A DNA stretch of 37,051 nt, taken from contig JBJORF010000058.1 in assembly GCA_046049545.1 (NCBI GenBank), forward strand, positions 1 through 37,051, read 5' to 3'. Below the pieces are notes generated by a model that saw only the letters and a program-made list of their open reading frames with translations, made no database searches and had not been told where the DNA came from. This document shows, piece by piece, positions 16,821 to 25,298 of the stretch. The first letter of the stretch is position 1. Every line of letters starts with the position of its first letter. This DNA is from Romeriopsis sp046049545 (GTDB lineage Bacteria > Cyanobacteriota > Cyanobacteriia > Leptolyngbyales > Leptolyngbyaceae). Made by a program: the position numbers and the translations under genes.

Positions 16821-17844
16821 AGAACTCGCGCCAAACACCGATCGCTGATAAAACTAATGCTAGCATCCACCCTGATTGGGTAATCCACTGAATTCCCACG
16901 ATCGTCGTTGCCGCATCAAGGTCGTTCCCTTTAGGATTCAACACATAAACCCCCGGTTTCCCCAAATGCACATTCAGCCGCAACGCAAACGCCGCCATTG
17001 ACCAGCCGGAATTCGGCGACGGGGTTTTGCAGGCTTCCTGACGAAGCACGGTTATCGTTTTCTTCTGGTTCGGCTCCCCCAGAATTGGGGGTTGGGGGGT
17101 GGTTCGGAGTGCAGGTCGGGGCAGAAAATATAACCACAGTCCCGTCAACCGAGCCGGAATCCAATTTGCGACATCATCGGCCCGCGCCGCCCATTTGCCC
17201 CACCATTCATACTTTTCATTTCGATAACCCCACATCGCATCGGCGGTATTAATTAGCCGATACACATAGGCTCCCGGTAAGCCAAATAGCAAAAAGTAAA
17301 ATAACGGCGCAATCACCGAATCCGATAAATTCTCCGAAATACTTTCCAACGCACTTTCCCGCACTTCGATCGCGCTCAAATTGGTCGTATCCCGGCTGAC
17401 AATATAAGCCAGTCGCTTACGTCCTTGATCTAAGTCCTGCTCTAACGCTGCTTCAATTTCGGTTACTTCCCGCACCAACATCCGAAAGGCAAAGGCGGGT
17501 TTGAGCAGTAAGCCAGTGAGCAAGATTCGTGCAATAGGTGGTAAAAATCCGATGCCCCAAGTGATGATGCTAATTATCGTGAAGACGATCGCCACTCCAA
17601 TCATCCAAGTTATTGCACCTAAGAAGAAGTTGATCTTTAATAGCGATTGATCTTGCTGGCCCCCAACCCCCAATACTGGGGGCTTTGAAACTTCTGGGTG
17701 ATTGGCTCCTCTAGTATTGGAGGCGATGGGCCAGCGCAGCTTCTCCGCAAATGTCAAATAATTGCCAAACCACACCACCGGATGACACCACAATGGCGGC
17801 TCGCCAATGAACCAATCCCAAAGTAGCGCAATTAAAATCATCAT
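16813..17844 (-). CDS. cobD: adenosylcobinamide-phosphate synthase (CobD/CbiB)
   Basis: About 343 residues. The membrane protein attaches the aminopropanol (phosphate) arm to cobyric acid. The N-terminus MMILIALLWDWFIGEPPLWC with HPVVWFGNY is the family signature, and DTTNLSAIEVRESALESISE and NLSDSVIAPLFY form the central conserved block. The ATG at 17844 overlaps the cobN stop as ATGA; the frame is open for another 52 codons upstream but those residues are the antisense-like shadow of cobN. Two in-frame palindromic repeat insertions are seen, at about residues 42-62 (KPPVLGVGG) and 244-258 (RTTPQPPILGEP). They lie in loops between hydrophobic segments, so the enzyme may still work. Confidence 0.9.
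   Translation of the reverse strand: MMILIALLWDWFIGEPPLWCHPVVWFGNYLTFAEKLRWPIASNTRGANHPEVSKPPVLGVGGQQDQSLLKINFFLGAITWMIGVAIVFTIISIITWGIGFLPPIARILLTGLLLKPAFAFRMLVREVTEIEAALEQDLDQGRKRLAYIVSRDTTNLSAIEVRESALESISENLSDSVIAPLFYFLLFGLPGAYVYRLINTADAMWGYRNEKYEWWGKWAARADDVANWIPARLTGLWLYFLPRPALRTTPQPPILGEPNQKKTITVLRQEACKTPSPNSGWSMAAFALRLNVHLGKPGVYVLNPKGNDLDAATTIVGIQWITQSGWMLALVLSAIGVWREFYG
17074..17115. repeat. palindromic repeat in frame inside cobD (copy A)
   Basis: A CTCCCCCAGAATTGGGGG core is followed by TTGGGGGGTGGTTCGG. It is nearly identical to the copy in cobG at 25852-25892 and is read in the same frame, giving RTTPQPPILGEP. It adds about 14 residues to CobD. Confidence 0.8.
17659..17722. repeat. 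palindromic repeat in frame inside cobD (copy B, opposite orientation)
   Basis: It contains CCCCCAATACTGGGGG (17667-17682) and a weaker TCTAGTATTGGAGG half. On the minus strand, GCCCCCAGTATTGGGGG followed by TTGGGGGCC matches copy A as read on the plus strand, so it lies in the opposite orientation. The encoded peptide KPPVLGVGG is free of stops. Confidence 0.7.
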
Positions 17845-20800
17845 AGCTGCACCGATCGCACCGGAATTTGCTGCTCGATTTCGCCTTCGGCATCCAGCGC
17901 GATCGCCCGCAGTTGCTCGATCGTTGCTGCACTCGCGTTTTCCCATAGCCCCCGCTGATGGGCTTCTAGCAATCGCTCGGACATATCCCTTGCTGCCCAA
18001 GCATTGCTTTGCTTCAGAAATGCAAAATTCTCCGCATTAAATAAATAAGCCTCGGCAACTCCCTGATACATATGGTCAGCCACACAGCGCGTTGTCGCAT
18101 CATAGGCGAACAGAAAATCCACCGTTGCCGACATTTCAAAGGCTCCTTTATAGCCATGTCGCTTCACGCCTTCGATCCATTTGGGATTGATCACCCGCGA
18201 TCGATAGACTTTGGCGATTTCCTCCTTCAGGGATTTCACCTTCGGATTCTCCGTGACGGAATTATCACCCAAATATACTGTCGGCTGATTGCCGCTTAAG
18301 TTCCGCACCGCCGCTGTCATGCCCCCCTGAAACTGATAATAATCATCGGAATCGAGAATATCATGTTCGCGATTATCCTGATTTTGCAGCACAATTTGCA
18401 TCTGCTGAAGCCGCTGAGAATAAACCTCTGGCACCGATCGGCCTTCGCCAACTCCAGTGTAGGCATAGCCGCTCCAATTTAAGTAGGCCTGGGCCAAATC
18501 GCTGTCATCTGTCCAATTCTGCGACTCGATTAATCCCTGCAATCCGGCCCCGTAAGCCCCTGGCTTGGAACCGAAAACCCGATAGGTCGATCGCGCGATC
18601 GCTTGAGCAGTATCCAGTCCTGCTGCCTGCCATTGCTGCACTTCGATTTGGGCATTCGCCGCGATCGGGTTCATTTCATCGGGTTCATCCAACGCTGCCA
18701 CCGCCAAAACCGCCCGATTAAATAAATCAATTAAATTCGGAAACGCATCGCGGAAAAATCCCGAAATTCTCAGCGTCACATCCACCCTTGGACGACCCAA
18801 AACCGTCAGCGGTAATATCGCAAAATCCACCACTCGCCTCGATGCCCCATCCCATATCGGCTGCACCCCAATCAACGCCAACGCCTGTGCTAAATCATCG
18901 CCCCCCGTCCGCATCGTCGCCGTGCCCCAGACCGACAGCCCGAGGCTACGGGGATATTCGCCATTTTCCTGGGTGTAGCGTTCGATTAATGTTTCCGCTG
19001 CATTACGGCCCACGTTCCAGGCACTTTCCGTCGGTACGGCGCGAATGTCAACTGAATAAAAATTGCGACCTGTGGGCAAAACTTCCGATCGGCCCCGTGT
19101 CGGCGCACCGGAGGGCGCACTGGGGACGTAGCCACCATTCAAACCGTGGAGCAGCGTGGTGATTTCTTGGGTGGTTTTTTGGAGATTGGGGAGCAGGTGA
19201 TTTTGAATCCAGGTTAATTCGGTTTGGGTTTGGGGGCCAACCTGTAGGGGATTTTCGTTGGGTTGCGTGGTTGGTGATCCCCCCCTGCCCCCCTTCAAAA
19301 GGGGGGAGTTAGAGTTATTCTGCTGATTATTCCCACCGCTATTCCTGTCCCCCCCTTCCCAAGGGGGGCTAGGGGGGATCACACCTTCGCTAATTACCAA
19401 TTCGATCGCCCCTGCTGCAAATTCTTCGATCGCCGCGATCGCTTGCCCCACATTACGCCAAGGCCCATCTAAAACCGTTGCGGGATCGTCCATTAACGGG
19501 TCAAAATCGTAGCCAGAATCCGCCGCGATCGCTCGGGTTAATCCCATACGGCCTGCTTGAGGATGCCGCGCGATCGCGATGATTAAATCCCGTAATTGCG
19601 TACCATCAGGACATTGGCCCAGAATATGCAACCCATCCCGAATTTGGGCTTCCTTTAATTCACAGAGCGACCGATCGAGATAGGTTAAAACCTCCGCCTC
19701 AAAGCTCGCCCAGCCTTGCTTCAACAAATCCGGCGACAAAGTAATCCCCAAATCTTCATCGAGATTACTTGCAGCTAAAACTTCCACAATTTTCTCGCGC
19801 AATGCTTTCATTCGCGATGGGTCAAGGGTCATCGCTTCATAATATTCATCGACTAAATTCTCTAAAGTCTGCAAGTCGTCATATAGCTCCGCGCGGGTCA
19901 TTGGCGGTGTGAGATGATCGATAATCACGGCTTGGGCACGGCGTTTCGCTTGGGAACCCTCGCCCGGATCGTTGACAATAAAGGGATAGAAATGCGGCAT
20001 CGCACCGAGGGCAATTTCGGGGTAGCAATTTTCCGATAGCGCGACGCTTTTACCGGGAAGCCATTCGAGATTGCCATGCTTGCCCACATGCACGATCGCC
20101 CCAGCCCCAAAGTCCTGCCGCACCCAACGATAAAACGCCAGATATTCATGGGTCGGCTCCAAATCCGGCGCGTGATAATTCAAACTCGGATCTTGGTCGT
20201 AGCCGCGACTGGGCTGAATCCCGACAAACACATTACCAAATTGCAAACCCGCGATCGGGTAATCCTTTTGCCCTAAATCATTTCCCCACCGTGCTTTCAT
20301 CTCGGCTTGAATCGTCGCAGGCAAATTCTCAAAAAACAAATGGTACTCTTGCCAGGAAAGCGTTTGGCGAATCGATCGAATCGAATTAAGTTCCCGATCG
20401 TTGGTGATGCCTTGGGTCAACTGTCGAATTAATTCATCGCCATTTTCAGGAATATCCGTGACGGTATAACCCTGCTGTTGAAGCGCTTTGAGGATCTCAA
20501 TGCAACTTTCCGGCGTGTCCAAACCCACACCATTCGCCAAGCGGCCATCCCGATTTGGATAATTTGCAAGAATTAATGCAATGCGCCGATCGGCCATTGG
20601 TGTCGCAGTAAGCTGAACCCAACGCGCCGCCAGATCAGCGACAAAACTAACGCGATCGGCCAGCGGCGCATAGCCCAAAACCTCAGTCTGCAATATTGGA
20701 TGCTTAGACTGCGCTAATTTAAACGATACAGCACGACTAATAATTCGTCCATCCACCTCCGGCAATGCCACATTCATCGCCGTATCCGTCGGCGATAGCC

Positions 20801-21749
20801 CCCGCTGTTCGGCCTCCCACTGGGCCATGTCACCCCCACTAAAAATCACCTGCAACACAGGCACATCCAATTGCTGCCACAGTTCTGTGCCGTCATCGGG
20901 AGTTGGACTGGCGGGATATAGCGGCTTCGGCGAAATCAGCGAAAAGCTCGTGGTATTCAGCAATAACCGAATTGGCGCACCCGCTTTCGGCTGAAAATAA
21001 TTCAGCAATTCCGTCTGCACATCGGGATCGCGCAGGGATGAAACAAACATCGGCACAGGCTGCAATCCCCGATCGGCCAACGCCTGACAAATCGCATCGA
21101 TCGCCTTCGTATTCCCCGACAAATAATGCGCTCGATAAAAGATCAGCCCAACGGAATTTCTCCCTTCCGAAGAAGGCATCACACTTTCGCCAATCTCCGA
21201 AAAAGCATACAAATCACACTTCTCCACTGCCTGCGGCGAAGACACTTGGTAGTTTCTTCCTAAGCAGCGATTCGCCAGAAAATACAAAAACTGCTTAATA
21301 TTTTCAATGCCACCTTCAATCAAATATTGCCAAATCCGATTCACATCCGCTAACGGCAACGTCGATCGACTAAACAATGCTGGATCAGGTTTATCATCCC
21401 CCGGTAGCAGAATCAACTGCGCCCCCGTTCGCGCGGCAATTTCCTGCACCACTTCCAAACCATAGGGCCAGTAGCCCACACCCCCCAACAATCGCACCAC
21501 GATCGCCTGCGCTTTTTCCAAAACCTCTTCCGCGTAGGTATCGATCGTCAATTGCTGCTGCAATGCGGCTAAATTCACCGCCCGAATTTCGGGAAACCCC
21601 TGAGGCAGATGGTTCCAAGCACTGGCCAAAACCTGAATATCCGTGTCCGCCGCCGTAATAAACACGATCGGGGCCGGAGTTTGCTTAATATACACAACCC
21701 CCTCATCCTGCGGATTCCAGCCCCCTGGCATTGCGGCAATTCTATGCAT
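17841..21749 (-). CDS. cobN: cobaltochelatase large subunit CobN
   Basis: A 1302-residue protein of the CobN/ChlH family, the large subunit of the ATP-dependent chelatase that inserts cobalt into hydrogenobyrinic acid a,c-diamide. Seen: the N-terminal RAVNLAALQQ region, GLIFYRAHYLSGNTKAIDAI, IALILANYPNRDGRLANGVG, and GAIVHVGKHGNLEWLPGKSV with the conserved H-x-G-K-H-G-x-x-E-W-L-P. The C-terminal half contains LGLSVWGTATMRTGGDDLAQ and VDVTLRISGFFRDAFPNLID. Family members usually run 1200-1300 residues; residues about 789-832 are a repeat-derived insertion. cob context separates it from the magnesium chelatase subunit ChlH. ChlI/ChlD-like partners are not in the window. It overlaps cobD by ATGA. 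Confidence 0.93.
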   Translation of the reverse strand: MHRIAAMPGGWNPQDEGVVYIKQTPAPIVFITAADTDIQVLASAWNHLPQGFPEIRAVNLAALQQQLTIDTYAEEVLEKAQAIVVRLLGGVGYWPYGLEVVQEIAARTGAQLILLPGDDKPDPALFSRSTLPLADVNRIWQYLIEGGIENIKQFLYFLANRCLGRNYQVSSPQAVEKCDLYAFSEIGESVMPSSEGRNSVGLIFYRAHYLSGNTKAIDAICQALADRGLQPVPMFVSSLRDPDVQTELLNYFQPKAGAPIRLLLNTTSFSLISPKPLYPASPTPDDGTELWQQLDVPVLQVIFSGGDMAQWEAEQRGLSPTDTAMNVALPEVDGRIISRAVSFKLAQSKHPILQTEVLGYAPLADRVSFVADLAARWVQLTATPMADRRIALILANYPNRDGRLANGVGLDTPESCIEILKALQQQGYTVTDIPENGDELIRQLTQGITNDRELNSIRSIRQTLSWQEYHLFFENLPATIQAEMKARWGNDLGQKDYPIAGLQFGNVFVGIQPSRGYDQDPSLNYHAPDLEPTHEYLAFYRWVRQDFGAGAIVHVGKHGNLEWLPGKSVALSENCYPEIALGAMPHFYPFIVNDPGEGSQAKRRAQAVIIDHLTPPMTRAELYDDLQTLENLVDEYYEAMTLDPSRMKALREKIVEVLAASNLDEDLGITLSPDLLKQGWASFEAEVLTYLDRSLCELKEAQIRDGLHILGQCPDGTQLRDLIIAIARHPQAGRMGLTRAIAADSGYDFDPLMDDPATVLDGPWRNVGQAIAAIEEFAAGAIELVISEGVIPPSPPWEGGDRNSGGNNQQNNSNSPLLKGGRGGSPTTQPNENPLQVGPQTQTELTWIQNHLLPNLQKTTQEITTLLHGLNGGYVPSAPSGAPTRGRSEVLPTGRNFYSVDIRAVPTESAWNVGRNAAETLIERYTQENGEYPRSLGLSVWGTATMRTGGDDLAQALALIGVQPIWDGASRRVVDFAILPLTVLGRPRVDVTLRISGFFRDAFPNLIDLFNRAVLAVAALDEPDEMNPIAANAQIEVQQWQAAGLDTAQAIARSTYRVFGSKPGAYGAGLQGLIESQNWTDDSDLAQAYLNWSGYAYTGVGEGRSVPEVYSQRLQQMQIVLQNQDNREHDILDSDDYYQFQGGMTAAVRNLSGNQPTVYLGDNSVTENPKVKSLKEEIAKVYRSRVINPKWIEGVKRHGYKGAFEMSATVDFLFAYDATTRCVADHMYQGVAEAYLFNAENFAFLKQSNAWAARDMSERLLEAHQRGLWENASAATIEQLRAIALDAEGEIEQQIPVRSVQL
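19274..19382. mobile_element. 109-bp MITE-like element in frame inside cobN
   Basis: The ends are an 11-bp inverted repeat, GTGATCCCCCC and GGGGGGATCAC. Inside are two G/C-run hairpins, CCCCCCTTCAAAAGGGGGG and CCCCCCTTCCCAAGGGGGG, joined by an A/T-rich linker. Read from cobN it encodes VIPPSPPWEGG, an Asn-rich linker and SPLLKGGRGG without a stop. Peptides of this type occur in other filamentous cyanobacteria as translated repeats. No transposase is present. Confidence 0.75.
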
Positions 21750-21750
21750 C

Positions 21751-21804
21751 GTTAAAGTTCAATCCCTGGTTAAAATCCAATTTCAAGTTAAAATTCAATC
21801 CCGG
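21751..21804. repeat. 18-bp repeat, three copies, across the cobO-cobN junction
   Basis: GTTAAAGTTCAATCCCTG, GTTAAAATCCAATTTCAA and GTTAAAATTCAATCCCGG follow one another on the plus strand. The third copy contains the end of cobO (GIEF and the TAA stop), so the other two look like duplications of the cobO 3' end that fill the 38-bp spacer before cobN. Confidence 0.85.
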
Positions 21805-22462
21805 CTTGTGCCTTCACCCCTTGTTCACGGAAGGGATGCTTGATCAACGTCATTTCGGTGACTAAATCCGCCACATCAATCAATTCCGCTGGCGCACCGC
21901 GCCCCGTCAGAATCACATGGGTATTTTCGGGTTTCTGCGCTAATCCGGCTAACACCGTTTCCACGTCGAGATAGCCCATTTTAATCGCGATATTCACCTC
22001 ATCCAGGAGCACCAACCGAAATTCTGGATTCGTGATAAATTCCATACTTTTCGCCCAGGCTTCATTGACTTTTTCAATGTCCCGCGCCCGATCCTGCGTA
22101 TTCCAAGTGAAGCCCTCCCCCATCGCGTGAAACTCCAACTGCGGTGGCTCACCGTTTTTGCTTGCTGACCAAGGGGCAAACGCCGCCTTCTCTGCGGGTT
22201 CCCAGGCTCCCTTGATATATTGCACGATCGCCACTCGATACCCATGCCCCAGCGATCGAAGTACCATCCCCAGTGATGCTGTTGTTTTACCTTTGCCATT
22301 GCCTGTATTGACGATAATTAAGCCTTTTTCGGCAATCATTTCTGCTGTGCGCTTTTCTTGTACTACTTGTCGCCGCTGCATTTTCTGGCGATGTTGTTCG
22401 TCGGTTAATCCTTTGTCTGTGATGGTTTGTTCAAGTTCTTTTGGAATTTCCGGCGTTGTCAT
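21788..22462 (-). CDS. cobO: cob(I)alamin/corrinoid adenosyltransferase
   Basis: A 224-residue P-loop enzyme of the CobO/BtuR/CobA(ST) type that transfers the adenosyl group of ATP to cobalt of cob(I)yrinic acid a,c-diamide. The N-terminal helix contains QVVQEKRTAEMIAEKGL, the P-loop is GNGKGKTT (about 54-61), and VAIVQYIKGAW, LVLLDEVNIAIKMGYLDVE and VILTGRGAPAELIDVADLVT are the family blocks. Length is normal. It lies 38 bp upstream of cobN and 120 bp downstream of the cbiG-cobJ fusion. Confidence 0.94.
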   Translation of the reverse strand: MTTPEIPKELEQTITDKGLTDEQHRQKMQRRQVVQEKRTAEMIAEKGLIIVNTGNGKGKTTASLGMVLRSLGHGYRVAIVQYIKGAWEPAEKAAFAPWSASKNGEPPQLEFHAMGEGFTWNTQDRARDIEKVNEAWAKSMEFITNPEFRLVLLDEVNIAIKMGYLDVETVLAGLAQKPENTHVILTGRGAPAELIDVADLVTEMTLIKHPFREQGVKAQAGIEF

Positions 22463-22479
22463 GTGATTGATACCTCGGG

Positions 22480-22507
22480 TGATGATTTGTCTGTGATGAT
22501 TTGTCTG
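22480..22507. repeat. 14-bp tandem duplication before cobO
   Basis: Two exact copies of TGATGATTTGTCTG sit in the gap between the cobJ fusion and cobO, about 18 bp upstream of the cobO start. A related string (TTTGTCTGTGATGG) lies inside the cobO 5' coding region near 22412. Confidence 0.7.
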
Positions 22508-22526
22508 TGGTGCGTTATTTGTGGAT

Positions 22527-22543
22527 GTTGGGCGTTGCCCAAC
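22527..22543. repeat. perfect GTTGGGC hairpin between cobJ and cobO
   Basis: GTTGGGC, a GTT loop and GCCCAAC form a 7-bp stem followed by CTACGGG. A similar GTTGGGT/ACCCAAC hairpin followed by CGACG occurs at 34679-34705, and this type of repeat is common in cyanobacterial spacers. Inside the operon it could act as an attenuator or processing site, but no U-run follows on the minus strand. Confidence 0.6.
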
Positions 22544-22582
22544 CTACGGGTTTCTCATATATTTGCGACAATTAACTCCCCT

Positions 22583-23953
22583 TCACAAATCATACCGCCT
22601 CGGCGTATAGCACCAAACCCGATCGCCCTGTCGAAACACCCGCGTCTTACTCGACCCAACCAGCAAAACAGTTCGCATATTCGCATCCTCACTTTGCAAA
22701 TCACCCAGCGATTTCACTCGCACAGACTGCCCCGATCGGCCCACATTTTCCGCCAAAACTACTGGCGTTTGCCGATCGCGATATTTCAACAGCGTTGCCT
22801 TCGCCTGTTCCAACTGCCATCGCCGCTGCGACGAAATCGGATTATAAAACGCAATCACAAAATCCGCCTCAGCCGCACGGGCAATCCGCTGTTCAATAAT
22901 TTCCCAAGGCTTAAGAATATCCGATAACGAAATCGCACAAAAATCATGCCCGATCGGTGCGCCAATTTGTGAAGCCGCCGCCTGCAATGCCGAAATCCCC
23001 GGACAAACTTGGATATGCAACGATCGCCATTCCGGTCGATCATCCGTTTCCATCGCCTCAAACACCGCCGCTGCCATTGCATAAATTCCCGGATCGCCCG
23101 ACGAAATCATCGCCACTGATTTTCCCTGCGCTGCTAGATCTAATGCCGCTCTGGCCCGATCGAGTTCCTCGCGATTATCCGAATCATGGCGAATTTGGGT
23201 GGTTCGTAACGGTTCAACCAAATTCAAATAAGTTGTGTACCCAAACCAATCCGTCGTCGATCGCAAAACCCGCTGCACTTCTGGTGTCATCCAATCGATC
23301 GCCCCCGGCCCAGTACCGATAATAAACAAACTCGGCGTTACGGATGCTTCGCGATAAACCAAACAATCCGGTGCGGGATTACCTTCACCGACGACGATCG
23401 ACAATTCCGCAGCCGCCGCGATCGGCAAATTACTGCCTTCTAGCCAAGGCGCATCACCGACAATTCGCACCGACTTCCCCGCCAACAATTCCGCAATAAA
23501 TCCCTTCCCATCATCCGGATTCACCAATTCATAGCCTACTGGTGGCGACAACAATGCCGCCCGAAACCGAATCTCCCCAGAAGTTGTAATTGCTGGATTC
23601 GTTTGTAAAATCTCACCAATCTGATGCGCCAATCCATTCGCCCCATTTAATCCACCGAGTAACGGCACCACCGCACTGCCATCCTCGGCCACTGCCAATA
23701 ACGGCGGCTCCTGCCATTTATTATTCAACAGCGGCGCGATCGTCCGAATCAAAATCCCCGCCGCACATAGCCCAACCACGGCCACTCCCTGCTGAAATAG
23801 GGTTTGCACCGTATCGGCAAATTCGGCAAAGACAACATCCGCCCCCGTCACACGCGTTGCCAAACCATATAATTGCGCGTCCGGCAGCGCTGCGACAATT
23901 TGCTGCCCGATCGCTACACTCTGCTGATTTAATGCCACGACTGCAATTTTCAT
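22583..23953 (-). CDS. cobJ: CbiG N-region fused to precorrin-3B C17-methyltransferase (CobJ)
   Basis: A 456-residue fusion. Residues 1 to about 205 match the N-terminal and middle parts of cobalt-precorrin-5A hydrolase CbiG (VVGLCAAGILIRTIAPLLNN, then VVPLLGGLNGANGLA). The rest is CobJ/CbiH, starting SLFIIGTGPGAIDWMTPEVQ, with VAMISSGDPGIYAMAAAVFE and VCPGISALQAAASQIGAPIG. CobJ methylates C-17 with ring contraction. A separate CbiG C-terminal domain is not seen here. The expected GGHxGAN of CbiG, as I recall it, reads GGLNGAN, so hydrolase activity is uncertain. I chose the ATG at 23953, overlapping the cobI stop as TGATG; the open frame extends 7 codons further. Confidence 0.9.
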   Translation of the reverse strand: MKIAVVALNQQSVAIGQQIVAALPDAQLYGLATRVTGADVVFAEFADTVQTLFQQGVAVVGLCAAGILIRTIAPLLNNKWQEPPLLAVAEDGSAVVPLLGGLNGANGLAHQIGEILQTNPAITTSGEIRFRAALLSPPVGYELVNPDDGKGFIAELLAGKSVRIVGDAPWLEGSNLPIAAAAELSIVVGEGNPAPDCLVYREASVTPSLFIIGTGPGAIDWMTPEVQRVLRSTTDWFGYTTYLNLVEPLRTTQIRHDSDNREELDRARAALDLAAQGKSVAMISSGDPGIYAMAAAVFEAMETDDRPEWRSLHIQVCPGISALQAAASQIGAPIGHDFCAISLSDILKPWEIIEQRIARAAEADFVIAFYNPISSQRRWQLEQAKATLLKYRDRQTPVVLAENVGRSGQSVRVKSLGDLQSEDANMRTVLLVGSSKTRVFRQGDRVWCYTPRRYDL

Positions 23954-24675
23954 CAGCCCTCCGCCCACTTCCACGCACTCGGAATCACAATCATCGAGAA
24001 ATAGGGCACACGCCCCGGATCGACTTCCTTGATGGGAATAATCCGCTGCTCTTTCGTCGTCGCCCGCTCGATAAATAACGCCCGATCGACCAAACCCACT
24101 TCCTCCAGCACCATTCTTGCTTTCGCAAAATTCCGCCCCAATTTCATAATCACTGCCGCATCTGCCGTTTTAAGCTGTTCAATTAACGTTTCGGTCGGCA
24201 GCGTCCCCATCAGCACCTTAAAGACATCATTACGGTAGGTCAGCGGTGCCCGCAACATCCCTGCACTCGCCATCACCGAGGATACCCCCGGAATAATTTC
24301 CACCGGGAAATCTGGTGATAATCGATTAAACAAATACATAAAAGTGCCAAAGAAAAACGGATCGCCTTCGCACAGCACAGCTATGTCCTGCCCCGCTTTC
24401 AGATGTTTAGCCAGTACCCCCGCCCAGTAGTCATATTTCGGCTGCGAGGATTCTTCCAAACGGAATGGAAAATCCATCCCAATTTCAATTTGATCAGCTT
24501 TGAGATAATCCGCCACAATGCCACGGGAAATGCAGCGGCCATCGGGGGATTTGGGATAAGCAACGATCGGCACCGATTGCAAAATGCGATAGCCTTTTAG
24601 CGTTAGCAATTCGGGATCACCTGGCCCTAAGCCAATGCCATATAGGGTTCCGGGGGTTACTACATCACTCATCAT
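23953..24675 (-). CDS. cobI: precorrin-2 C20-methyltransferase
   Basis: A 240-residue SAM methyltransferase that methylates C-20 of precorrin-2. The N-terminal GTLYGIGLGPGDPELLTLKG is the SAM-binding signature. AVLCEGDPFFFGTFMYLFNR and VEIIPGVSSVMASAGMLRAP are the conserved blocks, and AAVIMKLGRNFAKARMVLEE is typical of CobI/CbiL. Start and cobH stop overlap as ATGA, and its own stop overlaps the next start, so it is translationally coupled on both sides. Confidence 0.94.
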   Translation of the reverse strand: MMSDVVTPGTLYGIGLGPGDPELLTLKGYRILQSVPIVAYPKSPDGRCISRGIVADYLKADQIEIGMDFPFRLEESSQPKYDYWAGVLAKHLKAGQDIAVLCEGDPFFFGTFMYLFNRLSPDFPVEIIPGVSSVMASAGMLRAPLTYRNDVFKVLMGTLPTETLIEQLKTADAAVIMKLGRNFAKARMVLEEVGLVDRALFIERATTKEQRIIPIKEVDPGRVPYFSMIVIPSAWKWAEG

Positions 24676-25298
24676 TCCTTCTCCTGTGCCAAAGCATTCA
24701 CCGCCGCCGCCGCGATCGCGCTACCACCCCGCCGCCCATGCAAGGTGATAAACGGAATTCCCCGACTATTCGCCGCTAATTCCGCCTTCGACTCCGCCGC
24801 CCCGACAAACCCCACGGGGAATCCCAGAATTAATGCGGGTTTCGGGCAGCCTGCATCAATTAATTCGAGCAGCCGAAATAGAGTCGTAGGCGCATTGCCG
24901 ATCGCGACAACGGCTCCAGATAATTGCGGCAACCAGAAATCGATCGCCGCCGCCGATCGAGTATTGCCAATTGCTTTTGCGAGTTCGGGAACGTCAGGAT
25001 GATTCAAAGTGCAAATCACTTCATTATCGGCAGGCAACCGACTGCGGGTAACACCATTCGCCACCATTTGGGCATCGCAGAAAATCGGCGCACCTTGGGC
25101 CAAAACTGTTCGCCCAATCGTTCCCGCTCCTTTCGATGCCGCAAAATCCGTCACAATATCCGTCATTCCACAGGAATGAATCAAGCGCACCGCAACTTTT
25201 TCCAAATCTTCAGGAATCGGCGACAAATCACTCTCCGCCCGAATCATCGCAAAAGACTTGTCGTAAATCGCCTGCCCATCCCGGATGTAATCTAACAT
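24672..25298 (-). CDS. cobH: precorrin-8X methylmutase
   Basis: A 208-residue CobH/CbiC enzyme that moves the C-11 methyl group to C-12, giving hydrogenobyrinic acid. The catalytic histidine is H41 in VRLIHSCGMTDIV. APIFCDAQMVANGVTRSRLP and the C-terminal ALILGFPVGFVGAAESKAEL followed by PFITLHGRRGGSAIAAAAVN are family signatures. A GGAGG Shine-Dalgarno lies 8-9 bp before the ATG at 25298. The start overlaps the end of cobG by 7 bp. Confidence 0.95.
   Translation of the reverse strand: MLDYIRDGQAIYDKSFAMIRAESDLSPIPEDLEKVAVRLIHSCGMTDIVTDFAASKGAGTIGRTVLAQGAPIFCDAQMVANGVTRSRLPADNEVICTLNHPDVPELAKAIGNTRSAAAIDFWLPQLSGAVVAIGNAPTTLFRLLELIDAGCPKPALILGFPVGFVGAAESKAELAANSRGIPFITLHGRRGGSAIAAAAVNALAQEKE

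Noticed and set aside
17844..18000. N-terminal extension of CobD by 52 residues
   Set aside because: It lies wholly within the 3' end of cobN, is rich in Arg/Ala/Gly/Ser, and the family start (MMILIALLWDWFIGEPP) coincides with an ATGA overlap with cobN.
18788..19162. Plus-strand frame inside cobN
   Set aside because: Pro/Ser/Arg-rich antisense frame typical of shadows in this GC range; cobN is clearly the real gene.
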